A stretch of 64,000 nt of DNA from assembly GCF_002736105.1 (NCBI RefSeq), contig NZ_CP024123.1, positions 3,154,001 to 3,218,000 on the forward strand, written 5' to 3'. The notes under the pieces were generated by a model that was given only the letters and a program-made list of their open reading frames with translations, was not told the origin of the DNA and did no database searches. The stretch is from Solibacillus sp. R5-41. Lineage in GTDB: Bacteria > Bacillota > Bacilli > Bacillales_A > Planococcaceae. A program made the position numbers and the translations under genes. Position 1 is the stretch's first letter, and each line of letters opens with the position of its first letter. Positions 1 to 7,622 of this stretch are shown piece after piece.

Positions 1-250
1 CTTTTCCTGCTGATGATTCACGGCGTGTACGTTGCTCTGTAGCACGTGGAAGCATTGAATACTCCGCAGTAATCCAACCCTTGCCTTGTCCACGTAAAAA
101 GCCTGGTACTTTCTCTTCAATCGTTGCCGTACAAATTACTTTTGTATTACCTACTGCAATTAATACAGAGCCTTCCGGATGCATTAAATAATTATTTTCA
201 ATTTGAACTGGACGTAATTCATTCACAGCTCGTAAGTCATGTCTAGTCAT
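1..250 (-). CDS. rph: Ribonuclease PH (3' part cut by window edge)
   Basis: Phosphorolytic 3'-5' exoribonuclease that trims tRNA 3' ends. Only the first 83 codons are inside the window; the gene runs off the left edge. The visible N-terminus has the family pattern: LRPVQI near residue 11, [19 protein letters not shown] near 24, then [20 protein letters not shown], with Arg/Glu-rich residues after it that belong to the RNase PH core. The ATG at 248-250 follows AGGAGG at 6-nt spacing. A terminator at 341-372 separates it from murI upstream, so rph probably has its own promoter in the roughly 90 bp between. Gene order murI-rph matches Bacillus. Confidence 0.95.
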   Translation of the reverse strand, partial: MTRHDLRAVNELRPVQIENNYLMHPEGSVLIAVGNTKVICTATIEEKVPGFLRGQGKGWITAEYSMLPRATEQRTRRESSAGK

Positions 251-340
251 TGTTGACCTCCTAAATAGATTCGCGCACTTATTTTAACATATTTTTTTTA
301 ACGCCTAAAGGAAAATTACCTTCCCGTAAAACACCATGCA

Positions 341-372
341 AAAAAACTCAAATAGACTTTCATCTATCTGAG
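341..372 (-). terminator. Rho-independent terminator after murI
   Basis: Nine-base arms 347-355 and 364-372 (one G-U pair) around an 8-nt loop, followed on the minus strand by seven T. It lies between the murI stop and rph. Confidence 0.85.
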
Positions 373-397
373 CCTTTCGCAAATTTTTTATTTCGTA

Positions 398-1192
398 TTA
401 AAATGAAATACGTCGAATCGTTAATTCACCTTGATCCAGCCAACGTTCAGCGATGGATCTGAAAATCGGTACTGAGCCCGATGCATGGAAAATATGTTTC
501 GGTGATTCTTTGTCTGTACGCAACTGATTGGTATAGCTTAAAATCGCTTCAACATCCTTTGCCGTTTCTTCAGCAGAGGATAATACATTTACCCCCGTAC
601 CTACCGCAGCTTCGATTTGCTTTTGTAAAATCGGATAATGTGTACAGCCTAAAATAACCGTATCAAAACGTTCATTTGCTATTGGATTTAAACCATTTGC
701 TACTAAATCATATGAAAACTGCCCTTCATATTCACCACTTTCAACAAGCGGAACAAACGTAGGGCATGCAAGAGAAATAACCTTCGCCTTTGTCGCAAGG
801 GAATTTAACGCATCCTCATAGGCTCCACTTTTTATCGTACCCTCTGTTGCTAATACGACAATTTCATTGCGTTTTGTCTTTTTTACTGCGGCCCTTGCCC
901 CTGCATTTATGACACCTAAAACCGGAAATGGCATATGTTTTTGTAAACTTTCCAACGCTACTGCTGTCGCTGTATTGCAAGCAATAACAAGCAGTTTAAC
1001 ATTCATTTTTTCAAGTGCCTTTGCCATTTGCCAAGTAAAATTTCTTACTTCTTGTTTCGAACGTGGCCCGTATGGACAACGTGCTGTATCGCCAATATAA
1101 TAAATTGTTTCGTTCGGCAAAAGCTCCATTATCGCTTTTGCAACTGTTAACCCGCCAACTCCAGAATCGATTACACCAATTGGGGCATTCAC
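398..1192 (-). CDS. murI: Glutamate racemase
   Basis: Cytoplasmic cofactor-independent racemase making D-glutamate for peptidoglycan. The 264 residues match the family's full length. Visible motifs are VIDSGVGGLTV at 7-17 (Asp9), ACNTATA with catalytic Cys72, and LGCTHYP with catalytic Cys183, the two-cysteine pair used for proton exchange. Known as racE in B. subtilis. The start is the ATG at 1190-1192 behind a GAGGCGG-like ribosome site. Only 16 bp separate it from the MarR gene upstream, so the two are probably cotranscribed; the terminator at 341-372 ends the unit. Confidence 0.95.
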   Translation of the reverse strand: MNAPIGVIDSGVGGLTVAKAIMELLPNETIYYIGDTARCPYGPRSKQEVRNFTWQMAKALEKMNVKLLVIACNTATAVALESLQKHMPFPVLGVINAGARAAVKKTKRNEIVVLATEGTIKSGAYEDALNSLATKAKVISLACPTFVPLVESGEYEGQFSYDLVANGLNPIANERFDTVILGCTHYPILQKQIEAAVGTGVNVLSSAEETAKDVEAILSYTNQLRTDKESPKHIFHASGSVPIFRSIAERWLDQGELTIRRISF

Positions 1193-1208
1193 TACTACCG
1201 CCTCTATC

Positions 1209-1652
1209 CTATTTCATTAATAAATGTAACTTTTGTAAGTTATTTGATAATTGTTTAAATTCCGCTTCATCAAATTCACCCATAATATCATGTAAATAAT
1301 TTTGTCGTTTCAATATTACCTCTTCAATAATGCGTTCTCCTTCTGGTAAAAGGTGAATACGTACAACTCGGCGATCTTTTTCGTCACGTACACGCTGCAC
1401 TAACTCATTCTTTTCCATACGATCAACTAAATCCGTTGTCGTGCTAAACGCTAAATACATCTTTGTCGACAAATCTCCAATCGTCATATCACCTGACTCA
1501 TGTAACCATTGAAGCGCAACAAACTGTGGAGGTGTAATTGTATAATTACTTAAAATTTCACGACCTTTTTGCTTAATTAAGTGTGAAATATATCTTAATT
1601 CTTTTTCTAGGATTGCTACAGATTCAGAACTATGTTTGTTTTGGTCTGTCAT
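1209..1652 (-). CDS. MarR-family transcriptional regulator (YsmB-like)
   Basis: 147-residue winged-helix regulator of the MarR family. The DNA-binding part spans about residues 38-105, with recognition helix around LAFSTTTDLVDRM (68-80) and wing DEKDRR (90-95); both ends are helical and should form the dimer interface. It sits between gerE and murI, where B. subtilis carries ysmB. There is 16 bp to murI, which suggests an operon. The start follows GGGGAG with a rather long spacer. The ligand and targets cannot be read from the sequence. Confidence 0.88.
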   Translation of the reverse strand: MTDQNKHSSESVAILEKELRYISHLIKQKGREILSNYTITPPQFVALQWLHESGDMTIGDLSTKMYLAFSTTTDLVDRMEKNELVQRVRDEKDRRVVRIHLLPEGERIIEEVILKRQNYLHDIMGEFDEAEFKQLSNNLQKLHLLMK

Positions 1653-1725
1653 CTAGTCCATTCACTCCCCAATACTTTTCATAATTCTATTTTGAAGTTT
1701 TTTGCGTAAAATAGCAAGTATCCAC

Positions 1726-1947
1726 TTAGTTTATAGATAATTCTTGCAATCGTAGTAATTCGATTAATGCTTGCGTTCTACTGGAGACTCCAAGTTTTTG
1801 AATGGTATTTGAAATATGATTACGAACAGTTTTTTCGCTAATGCCAAGTTTATTTGAAATATCTCGTGTCGAATAGTCTTTGATTAATAGCTCAAAAATT
1901 TCTCGTTCTCGCTTTGTTAACAGCGAACGATGCTGCGAACTAGTCAT
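1726..1947 (-). CDS. gerE: Spore-coat regulator GerE
   Basis: Small LuxR-type DNA-binding protein that, in B. subtilis, activates and represses late coat genes in the mother cell together with sigma-K. The protein is essentially one helix-turn-helix domain: LTKREREIFELL near the N-terminus, then ISEKTVRNHISNTIQKLGV as recognition helix. I chose the internal ATG at 1945-1947 (73 codons, close to the 74 of B. subtilis GerE) over the upstream ATG at 1990-1992, because AGGAGGG lies 10 nt before it. The upstream start would also place the sigma-K -10 element inside the coding region. It is preceded by a consensus sigma-K promoter. Confidence 0.95.
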   Translation of the reverse strand: MTSSQHRSLLTKREREIFELLIKDYSTRDISNKLGISEKTVRNHISNTIQKLGVSSRTQALIELLRLQELSIN

Positions 1948-1976
1948 TTTGCAACACCCTCCTATCCTCTTCTTTG

Positions 1977-2005
1977 TAAAGTATGTCAACACTACAAAGC
2001 AGGTG
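1977..2005 (-). promoter_or_regulatory. Sigma-K promoter of gerE
   Basis: On the minus strand CACC (2002-2005), a 16-bp spacer and CATACTTTA (1977-1985) match the sigma-K consensus mACm-N16-CATAnnnTA at every fixed position. The predicted start lies about 25 nt before the gerE ATG, which agrees with gerE belonging to the sigma-K regulon in B. subtilis. Confidence 0.85.
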
Positions 2006-2016
2006 AGGGCATTTAA

Positions 2017-2460
2017 CTATTTCCCCAGTAATATTTTTTTCTGCTCTTCTAAAATCGGAGACCCTTTACCCGTTTCGCAATTTAGCTGCACTAACGTACC
2101 TCGTCCTGTATAACAAATTTCATCCTTGGTATTTTTCACTAAATAATGTAAATCCATAGATGACGTGCCAATCGAGGCTGTTTTCACAAAAACAGTCAGC
2201 ACTTGATCGAAAAATGCCTCTTTCAAGTAATCACATTGTATGTCTGCTACGACAAGCATGTTCTTACTCCCTGCCTCTGGATTAAAGTGAAACCCTAACG
2301 CTTTTAAATATTCGATTCGAGCATATTCAAAATAAGTAAGCACCTTTGTATTGTTCACATGACCATACATATCTGTTTCCGAAAACCGAACCTGCACTTC
2401 CGTCGAAAAATTAAACCCTGCAACCCATTCTTGTACATCCTGAATATATGTAGCACGCAT
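2017..2460 (-). CDS. Acyl-CoA thioesterase, 4HBT hotdog family (YsmA-like)
   Basis: 147-residue single hotdog-fold protein of the 4-hydroxybenzoyl-CoA thioesterase type. The signature RFSETDMYGHVNNTKVLTYFEYAR (about 25-48) carries the catalytic Asp and the conserved His-Val-Asn-Asn. Such proteins hydrolyse acyl-CoA thioesters in the cytosol; the chain-length preference is not visible. Start ATG at 2458-2460 follows GGGAGG. It sits between sdhB and gerE as ysmA does in B. subtilis. The left end of a dispersed repeat (2497) lies only 37 bp upstream, so its promoter must be in or beyond that repeat. Confidence 0.88.
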   Translation of the reverse strand: MRATYIQDVQEWVAGFNFSTEVQVRFSETDMYGHVNNTKVLTYFEYARIEYLKALGFHFNPEAGSKNMLVVADIQCDYLKEAFFDQVLTVFVKTASIGTSSMDLHYLVKNTKDEICYTGRGTLVQLNCETGKGSPILEEQKKILLGK

Positions 2461-2496
2461 CCTAATTCCTCCCTTTTCGAAAAAGTTCCCCTTTTA

Positions 2497-2738
2497 ATCA
2501 ATTACGCCTCGGCTAACTCTTGTCCAGATTTTTTTTCGAGCAAGCTCAAAAAAACTGTGACATCCACCGGAGCCTTTGAACCAACACGATGTTGGTCACT
2601 CAGGCGTTGCCGCACGACGCGGTTTTATTAGCCTGAGTTCCCCTATTCAGTGGGGGTTCACCCCAACTGAATCATGTTAAATGAATACGTATTCATTATA
2701 TCATATTTTCATTTTTAGAACCTCGTGGAATTTCTTAA
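2497..2738 (-). repeat. Dispersed modular intergenic repeat, copy A
   Basis: Left end ATCAATTACGCCTCGG, then GTCCAGATTTTTTTTCGAG, TGTGACATCC, hairpin CCAACACGATGTTGG (2581-2595), CTCAGGC...GCCTGAG (2599-2636) enclosing GCCGC/GCGG, hairpin around CAGTGGGGGTT, and a GGAATTTCTTAA tail. The right half of the first palindrome is degenerate. Orientation is given as the strand on which the element follows the 3' end of a gene (here sdhB). See the other copies B-G. Confidence 0.85.
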
Positions 2739-2744
2739 CCATCC

Positions 2745-2771
2745 AAAAAGACCCCCACAGATGTGAGGGCC
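2745..2771 (-). terminator. Terminator of the sdh operon
   Basis: Arms 2750-2757 and 2764-2771 (GGCCCTCA / TGGGGGTC with two G-U pairs), then five T on the minus strand, right after the sdhB stop. Confidence 0.8.
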
Positions 2772-2783
2772 CTAAATATATTA

Positions 2784-3560
2784 TTAGTCAACCATGTGGT
2801 CAGAACCGAAGAAGTTCTTGAACATTTGAACTGTTGTCGCACGGTTAAGTGAAGCGATTGAAGTTGTTAAAGGAATCCCTTTTGGACAAGCCGCTACACA
2901 GTTTTGTGAGTTACCACAGTTTGCAAGACCACCGTCGCCCATAATTGCAGCTAAACGCTCATCTTTGTTCATTGCACCAGTTGGGTGAGTGTTGAATAAG
3001 CGTACTTGTGATAATGGGGCTGGTCCCATAAACGAAGCTGATTCAGACACGTTTGGACATGCTTCCATACATACACCACAAGTCATACATTTAGATAATT
3101 CATAAGCCCATTGACGTTTACGCTCAGGCATACGTGGACCTTCACCTAAATCGTAAGTACCGTCGATTGGAACCCATGCTTTTACTTTCTTAAGTGCATT
3201 GAACATACGGCTACGATCAACCTGTAAGTCACGTACTACTGGGAAAGTTTTCATTGGCTCTAAGCGAATTGGTTGAGTAAGTTTGTCAACTAATGCTGAA
3301 CATGATTGTTGCGGACGGCCATTGATGACCATTGAACAAGCACCACAAACTTCCTCTAAACAACTCATATCCCAAGAAACTGGAGTCGTTTTTTGACCCT
3401 CTTTCGTTACAGGATATTTTTGAATATACATTAATGCAGAGATTACGTTCATACCAGGACGGTAAGGAACCTCAAATTTTTCAACGCGTGTACTGCCATT
3501 CTCCGTATCTTGACGAAGAATTTCAAACTGAACTGTTTTTCCAGTATTTACTGTTTCCAT
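2784..3560 (-). CDS. sdhB: Succinate dehydrogenase iron-sulfur subunit
   Basis: Electron-transfer subunit of complex II; it passes electrons from SdhA's FAD to menaquinone at the membrane anchor. The 258 residues contain the three cluster sites: [2Fe-2S] cysteines 67, 72, 75 and 87; [4Fe-4S] cysteines 158, 161, 164; and further Cys168, 215, 221 and 225 that share the [3Fe-4S] and [4Fe-4S] sites. Last gene of sdhC-sdhA-sdhB, 14 bp after sdhA, closed by the terminator at 2745-2771. The start ATG follows GGGGGG. Confidence 0.97.
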   Translation of the reverse strand: METVNTGKTVQFEILRQDTENGSTRVEKFEVPYRPGMNVISALMYIQKYPVTKEGQKTTPVSWDMSCLEEVCGACSMVINGRPQQSCSALVDKLTQPIRLEPMKTFPVVRDLQVDRSRMFNALKKVKAWVPIDGTYDLGEGPRMPERKRQWAYELSKCMTCGVCMEACPNVSESASFMGPAPLSQVRLFNTHPTGAMNKDERLAAIMGDGGLANCGNSQNCVAACPKGIPLTTSIASLNRATTVQMFKNFFGSDHMVD

Positions 3561-3574
3561 TTTTAGTTCCCCCC

Positions 3575-5320
3575 TTATGCCGAGTAGTCACGTTTACGTG
3601 GTGGAATTAACGAAACGTCGACTTCTCCGTAAGTAATAATTGGTTCACCAGTAGCTGGATCGAACTTCGCCATAGTCGTTTTTAAGAATTTCTCATCATC
3701 ACGTTCTGGGAAATCTGGTTTGTAGTGAGCACCACGAGATTCATCACGTAATAATGCACCCTTTGTCATTACTTTAGCTAGGTATAACATATTTTTTAAC
3801 TGACGCGTAAAGTGAGCACCTTGGTTCGACCATTTTTGTGTGTCGTTAATGTTGATTTTTTCCCAACGCTCTTGTAACTCAGTTAATTTTTCATATGTTT
3901 TTTCTAGACGGTCATTATGACGTACTACTGTCATATTGTCAGTCATCCATTCACCAAGCTCTTTGTGTAGTAAGTAAGCGTTTTCTGTGCCATCCATGTT
4001 AAGGATTGCTTCCCATTTCGCTTTTTCTTCCTCTTCACGAGCAGTGAAAATATCTTCTGGTAAGTCTTCAGCGTGCTTTTTAAGCGTTTTTGTGTATGCT
4101 ACTGCGTTTGGACCAGCAACCATACCGCCATAAATAGCTGATAATAATGAGTTCGCTCCTAAGCGGTTCGCTCCATGTTGTGAGTAATCACATTCACCTG
4201 CAGCAAATAAGCCTGGAATTTCAGTCATTTGGTCATAGTCAACCCATAATCCACCCATTGAATAGTGAACTGCCGGGAAAATTTTCATTGGTAATTTACG
4301 TGGGTCATCCCCTACGAACTTTTCGTAGATTTCGATAATTCCACCTAATTTGATGTCTAATTCATGTGGATCTTTATGAGAAAGGTCTAGGTATACCATG
4401 TTTTCGCCGTTAATACCAAGTTTTTGGTTAACACATACGTCGAAGATTTCGCGTGTTGCGATATCACGTGGTACTAGGTTACCGTAAGCTGGGTATTTTT
4501 CTTCTAAGAAGTACCAAGGTTTACCATCTTTGTAAGTCCATACACGTCCACCTTCACCACGAGCAGATTCTGACATTAGACGGTTTTTGTCGTCCCCAGG
4601 AATCGCTGTTGGGTGAATTTGAATCATTTCACCATTTGAATAAGTAGCACCTTGTTGGTAAACAATTGATGCTGCAGAACCCGTATTAATTACTGAGTTC
4701 GTTGTTTTACCGAAGATAATACCAGGACCACCTGTCGCCATAATTACAGCGTCAGAACGGAATGATTTAATTTCTTCAGTTCTTAAATCTTGTGCTACGA
4801 TACCGCGGCATACACCTTCGTCATCAAGCACTGCACCAAGGAATTCCCAGTGCTCATATTTAGTAACTAAACCAGCTACTTCGTGAGAACGAACTTGCTC
4901 GTCTAGTGCGTATAATAATTGTTGACCCGTTGTAGCACCCGAGAATGCTGTACGGTGCATTAATGTACCACCGAAGCGACGGAAGTCTAATAAACCTTCT
5001 GGCGTACGGTTGAACATTACACCCATACGGTCCATTAAGTGGATAATACCAGGGGCTGCATCACACATACCCTTAACTGGTGGTTGGTTCGCTAAGAAAT
5101 CCCCACCGTAAACTGTATCGTCAAAGTGGATCCATGGAGAATCCCCTTCACCTTTTGTATTAACTGCTCCGTTAATTCCGCCTTGCGCACATACAGAGTG
5201 TGAACGTTTAACAGGAACTAACGAGAATAATTCAACTGCTGTACCAACTTCAGCTGCTTTAATCGTAGCCATTAAGCCAGCAAGACCGCCGCCAACGACG
5301 ATGACTTTACTTTTCGCCAT
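3575..5320 (-). CDS. sdhA: Succinate dehydrogenase flavoprotein subunit
   Basis: Catalytic subunit oxidising succinate to fumarate in the TCA cycle and respiratory chain. Dinucleotide-binding GGGLAGL at 10-16; His41 in RSHSVCAQGG is the residue that carries covalent FAD in this family; HPTAIPG and SESARGEGGRVW contribute active-site residues, and HYSMGGLWVD follows. Length 581 is close to the 586 of B. subtilis. The gene lies between sdhC (98 bp upstream) and sdhB (14 bp downstream), and all three should be on one transcript from the promoter at 6142-6170. Confidence 0.97.
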   Translation of the reverse strand: MAKSKVIVVGGGLAGLMATIKAAEVGTAVELFSLVPVKRSHSVCAQGGINGAVNTKGEGDSPWIHFDDTVYGGDFLANQPPVKGMCDAAPGIIHLMDRMGVMFNRTPEGLLDFRRFGGTLMHRTAFSGATTGQQLLYALDEQVRSHEVAGLVTKYEHWEFLGAVLDDEGVCRGIVAQDLRTEEIKSFRSDAVIMATGGPGIIFGKTTNSVINTGSAASIVYQQGATYSNGEMIQIHPTAIPGDDKNRLMSESARGEGGRVWTYKDGKPWYFLEEKYPAYGNLVPRDIATREIFDVCVNQKLGINGENMVYLDLSHKDPHELDIKLGGIIEIYEKFVGDDPRKLPMKIFPAVHYSMGGLWVDYDQMTEIPGLFAAGECDYSQHGANRLGANSLLSAIYGGMVAGPNAVAYTKTLKKHAEDLPEDIFTAREEEEKAKWEAILNMDGTENAYLLHKELGEWMTDNMTVVRHNDRLEKTYEKLTELQERWEKININDTQKWSNQGAHFTRQLKNMLYLAKVMTKGALLRDESRGAHYKPDFPERDDEKFLKTTMAKFDPATGEPIITYGEVDVSLIPPRKRDYSA

Positions 5321-5418
5321 GATTATTTCTCACTCCTCATAATAATTGCTAATTACTCTTACTCACAATTCATTCATCATCAATTTCTTACTTTGTATCA
5401 GTGTTCTAGTAAGAAAAA

Positions 5419-6033
5419 TTAAACGAACGCCAAGATTGCCGCAACACCCATAATACTTAAAATTACAAATACTAATAATGTAATATAAGTTGCGATTTGT
5501 TGTGACTTTTTAGATTGTGTAATACCCCAGCTAACTAGGAATGACCATAGGCCGTTCGCTAAGTGGAAAGTTGCAGATAAGATACCTACGATGTAGAATC
5601 CTAACATGAATGGATTCGCCACGATTTCAGCAATCATATCAAAGTTAACTTCTTCACCAAACGCTTTTTGAACACGAGTTTGGAAAATATGCCATGCAAT
5701 GAAGATTACAAGGAAAATTCCCGTAAAGCGTTGTAATGCGAACATCCAGTTACGGAATGTGCCGAAGCGTTTCACGTTGTTTGTAGCAGTAAATGCAATA
5801 TACACACCGTAGAATGCGTGGAACATAAGCGGAATATAGATAATAATCCATTCCATTGCTAACAATAATGAATGTGGAACTAATTCCATCATACCTGTAG
5901 CATTATTGTAATTTTCTTCACCGCCCACAGCAGTGAAGTTCAAAGATAAGTGGAACGCCAAGAACAATCCTACTGGAATTACACCTAATAACGAATGTAA
6001 GCGGCGCCATAAAAATTCACGATCTTTCGACAA
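5419..6033 (-). CDS. sdhC: Succinate dehydrogenase cytochrome b558 subunit
   Basis: Di-haem membrane anchor of complex II. The 204 residues form five hydrophobic segments. Histidines 28, 72, 115 and 157 fall where B. subtilis SdhC has its four haem ligands (28, 70, 113, 155), the two-residue shift coming after the first helix. The N-terminal WRRLHSLLGVIPVG is typical. First gene of the sdhCAB operon; a sigma-A promoter lies about 110 bp upstream, leaving a leader of about 100 nt. Confidence 0.95.
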   Translation of the reverse strand: MSKDREFLWRRLHSLLGVIPVGLFLAFHLSLNFTAVGGEENYNNATGMMELVPHSLLLAMEWIIIYIPLMFHAFYGVYIAFTATNNVKRFGTFRNWMFALQRFTGIFLVIFIAWHIFQTRVQKAFGEEVNFDMIAEIVANPFMLGFYIVGILSATFHLANGLWSFLVSWGITQSKKSQQIATYITLLVFVILSIMGVAAILAFV

Positions 6034-6099
6034 AACTGTTACCCCCCTTAGTACTTGAAATCCGCATCAACAAAGTCACTAATTTGTAAATGTTGTTTA

Positions 6100-6127
6100 T
6101 TGACTGCGCATCTCATCATGGTACAAT
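6100..6127 (+). promoter_or_regulatory. Candidate sigma-A promoter toward yslB
   Basis: TTGACT (6100-6105), 16-bp spacer, TACAAT (6122-6127). The predicted start is near 6134, giving a leader of about 170 nt before yslB. It faces the sdhC promoter on the opposite strand. Confidence 0.5.
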
Positions 6128-6141
6128 ATTATGACATGTCC

Positions 6142-6170
6142 ATTGTACTCTTCACAGATACTAGCGTCAA
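6142..6170 (-). promoter_or_regulatory. Sigma-A promoter of sdhCAB
   Basis: On the minus strand TTGACG (6165-6170), 17-bp spacer and TACAAT (6142-6147). It is the best promoter match upstream of sdhC, with a start near 6135. Confidence 0.75.
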
Positions 6171-6304
6171 GGTAACACCGCATATTTCATGCCGTTTTTA
6201 AAGACACTTTTACGCTGTTTAGAGTCGCTATTATTCTACTTATAGTTCACTTTTCTAGATTACGGTTTATATTATAAGAAAATTTATGAAAGAGGTTTTT
6301 TTCT

Positions 6305-6724
6305 ATGGAAGGGCACAAAATGAAAACGATTCCAACTTTTGGTTACGAAATCGTTCGCGATCATTTACTTACGTCAATTTTAGGAAAACATGAGGCAGAT
6401 GTCCTTTATTGGGGTGGTAAAGAAGTCGCTCGTCAATTCCCATTGTTTTCAATGGAAGAAGCATCTTCTTTTTTCATAGAAGCGGGTTGGGGACAACTCG
6501 CTATAGAGAAGGAATTGAAGGATGAGGCGCATTACATACTCACGACTGAAGACCCTGCATCATTAAACATCGAGCAGCGCTGTTTTCGATTAGAGGCTGG
6601 GTTTCTAGCAGAGCAAAAACAAAAAAATATTGGTCATTTAACGGAATGTTACGAGGAAAAAAACGTGAAGCACAATTGTGTTAAATTCATATTAAAATGG
6701 GATTTAAAAGAACCAATCCGCTAA
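6305..6724 (+). CDS. yslB: YslB-family protein (DUF2507)
   Basis: 139-residue soluble protein of unknown function, recognised by the pattern DVLYWGGKEVARQFPL, EEASSFFIEAGWG and the C-terminal FRLEAGFLAEQ..., which is shared with B. subtilis YslB beside sdhC. No catalytic motif can be named. The first ATG (6305) follows GAAAGAGG at 8-nt spacing and is preferred over the ATG six codons later. It is monocistronic: the own promoter candidate is at 6100-6127 and a terminator at 6743-6777. Confidence 0.85.
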   Translation: MEGHKMKTIPTFGYEIVRDHLLTSILGKHEADVLYWGGKEVARQFPLFSMEEASSFFIEAGWGQLAIEKELKDEAHYILTTEDPASLNIEQRCFRLEAGFLAEQKQKNIGHLTECYEEKNVKHNCVKFILKWDLKEPIR

Positions 6725-6742
6725 TTACTTTTCCTTCGAAGA

Positions 6743-6777
6743 AACTTCAAGCAATGAAATCTAGCTTGAAGTTTTTT
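6743..6777 (+). terminator. Terminator of yslB
   Basis: AACTTCAAG (6743-6751) and CTTGAAGTT (6765-6773) form a 9-bp stem followed by six T. Confidence 0.88.
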
Positions 6778-6797
6778 CACTTCAATTCACCAGCGAT

Positions 6798-7292
6798 TTA
6801 GATGGACATTTTCTGCTGAACGAACATAAACTCATCATGCAATACATTGGCGGCTTGCATCATCGCATCTTGCGGCACGATGACCGACACTTTCACTTCA
6901 GATGCACTTAGCATCTTAATGGGAATATGTTCCTTCCCTAACCGCGCAAACACCCGTGCTGCTACTCCTGGACTAAAATTCATGCCCGCTCCGATTATTG
7001 ATATTTTCGCTAAACCTATTTCGAAATCAGCAAAACGAAAACCTAAAGATGCTTTACTCGCTTCTAATATTCGTAAACTTTCAGCAAATTTTTCCTTAGC
7101 AATCGTAAACGAAACGGTTGGTTTGACACCATCCATTACAGACTGCACGATCATGTCCACATTAATATTATTTTCCGCTAAAACACTAAATACTTCTGCA
7201 AGTGATGCAGTTTCATAAAAATCATAGCCAATCGTTAATCGAATTACATCCGCTTCATAAGCTACCCCGCACACCATTAAATTATTTTTCAT
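6798..7292 (-). CDS. Stand-alone aspartokinase beta-type regulatory protein (two ACT domains)
   Basis: 164 residues corresponding only to the C-terminal regulatory part of lysine-sensitive aspartokinase II. The sequence MVCGVAYEADVIRLTIGYDF, the NINVDMIVQS segment and LAKISIIGAGMNFSPGVAARVF align with the separately translated beta subunit of B. subtilis LysC. The amino-acid kinase catalytic domain is absent: upstream there is only a lysine riboswitch. The ATG at 7290-7292 is chosen over one ten codons earlier because AAAGGGG precedes it. It may regulate a kinase encoded elsewhere or bind lysine on its own; this is inference. Confidence 0.88.
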   Translation of the reverse strand: MKNNLMVCGVAYEADVIRLTIGYDFYETASLAEVFSVLAENNINVDMIVQSVMDGVKPTVSFTIAKEKFAESLRILEASKASLGFRFADFEIGLAKISIIGAGMNFSPGVAARVFARLGKEHIPIKMLSASEVKVSVIVPQDAMMQAANVLHDEFMFVQQKMSI

Positions 7293-7350
7293 TTTTAGTA
7301 ACCCCTTTATATTAGCACTCAAAAATAAGATTCGGACCTATTAATCCACG

Positions 7351-7588
7351 AAAAAAAGCGACCTTCCATGTTCATGGAAAGTCGCCGTCAAGACAAATAA
7401 TAAAGTTAATTGTTCTTTTTGGATAGCTCTCCAGAACATGCGCTCTGACAATTTTACATTTCTTAAATGCAAAACCAGCAATTTGTGCGAACAATACACA
7501 ATTCACTTCGGCAGTCTCCCCTTTCGAATGCATTCAACGGAATTGTCCTTCCTCATGCATCGTACTTTTGAACACTGCGCCTCTATCG
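7351..7588 (-). promoter_or_regulatory. Lysine riboswitch (L box) with terminator
   Basis: On the minus strand the leader starts with P1 GATAGAGGCGC (about 7577-7587), passes GAGGAAGGAC, GGGGAGACTGCCGAAGTG and GAGCGCATGTTCTGGAGAGC, and closes P1 with CTATC (7422-7426), as in known L boxes. The expression platform at 7351-7386 is a strong hairpin (GGCGACTTTCCAT / ATGGAAGGTCGC) with seven T. It should switch off the downstream ACT gene when lysine is bound. Confidence 0.93.
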
Positions 7589-7622
7589 ATTGAAATTATT
7601 AAATTAGTCTCACTCTAGCATA

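Noticed and set aside
1726-1992. 88-residue form of GerE
   Set aside because: Its start lies upstream of the transcription start predicted from the sigma-K promoter.
2681-2696. Perfect 16-bp palindrome ATGAATACGTATTCAT upstream of the thioesterase gene, at first taken as a TetR operator
   Set aside because: Copy B of the repeat has a related GAATATTTCGTATTC at the same relative place, so it is better seen as part of repeat copy A.
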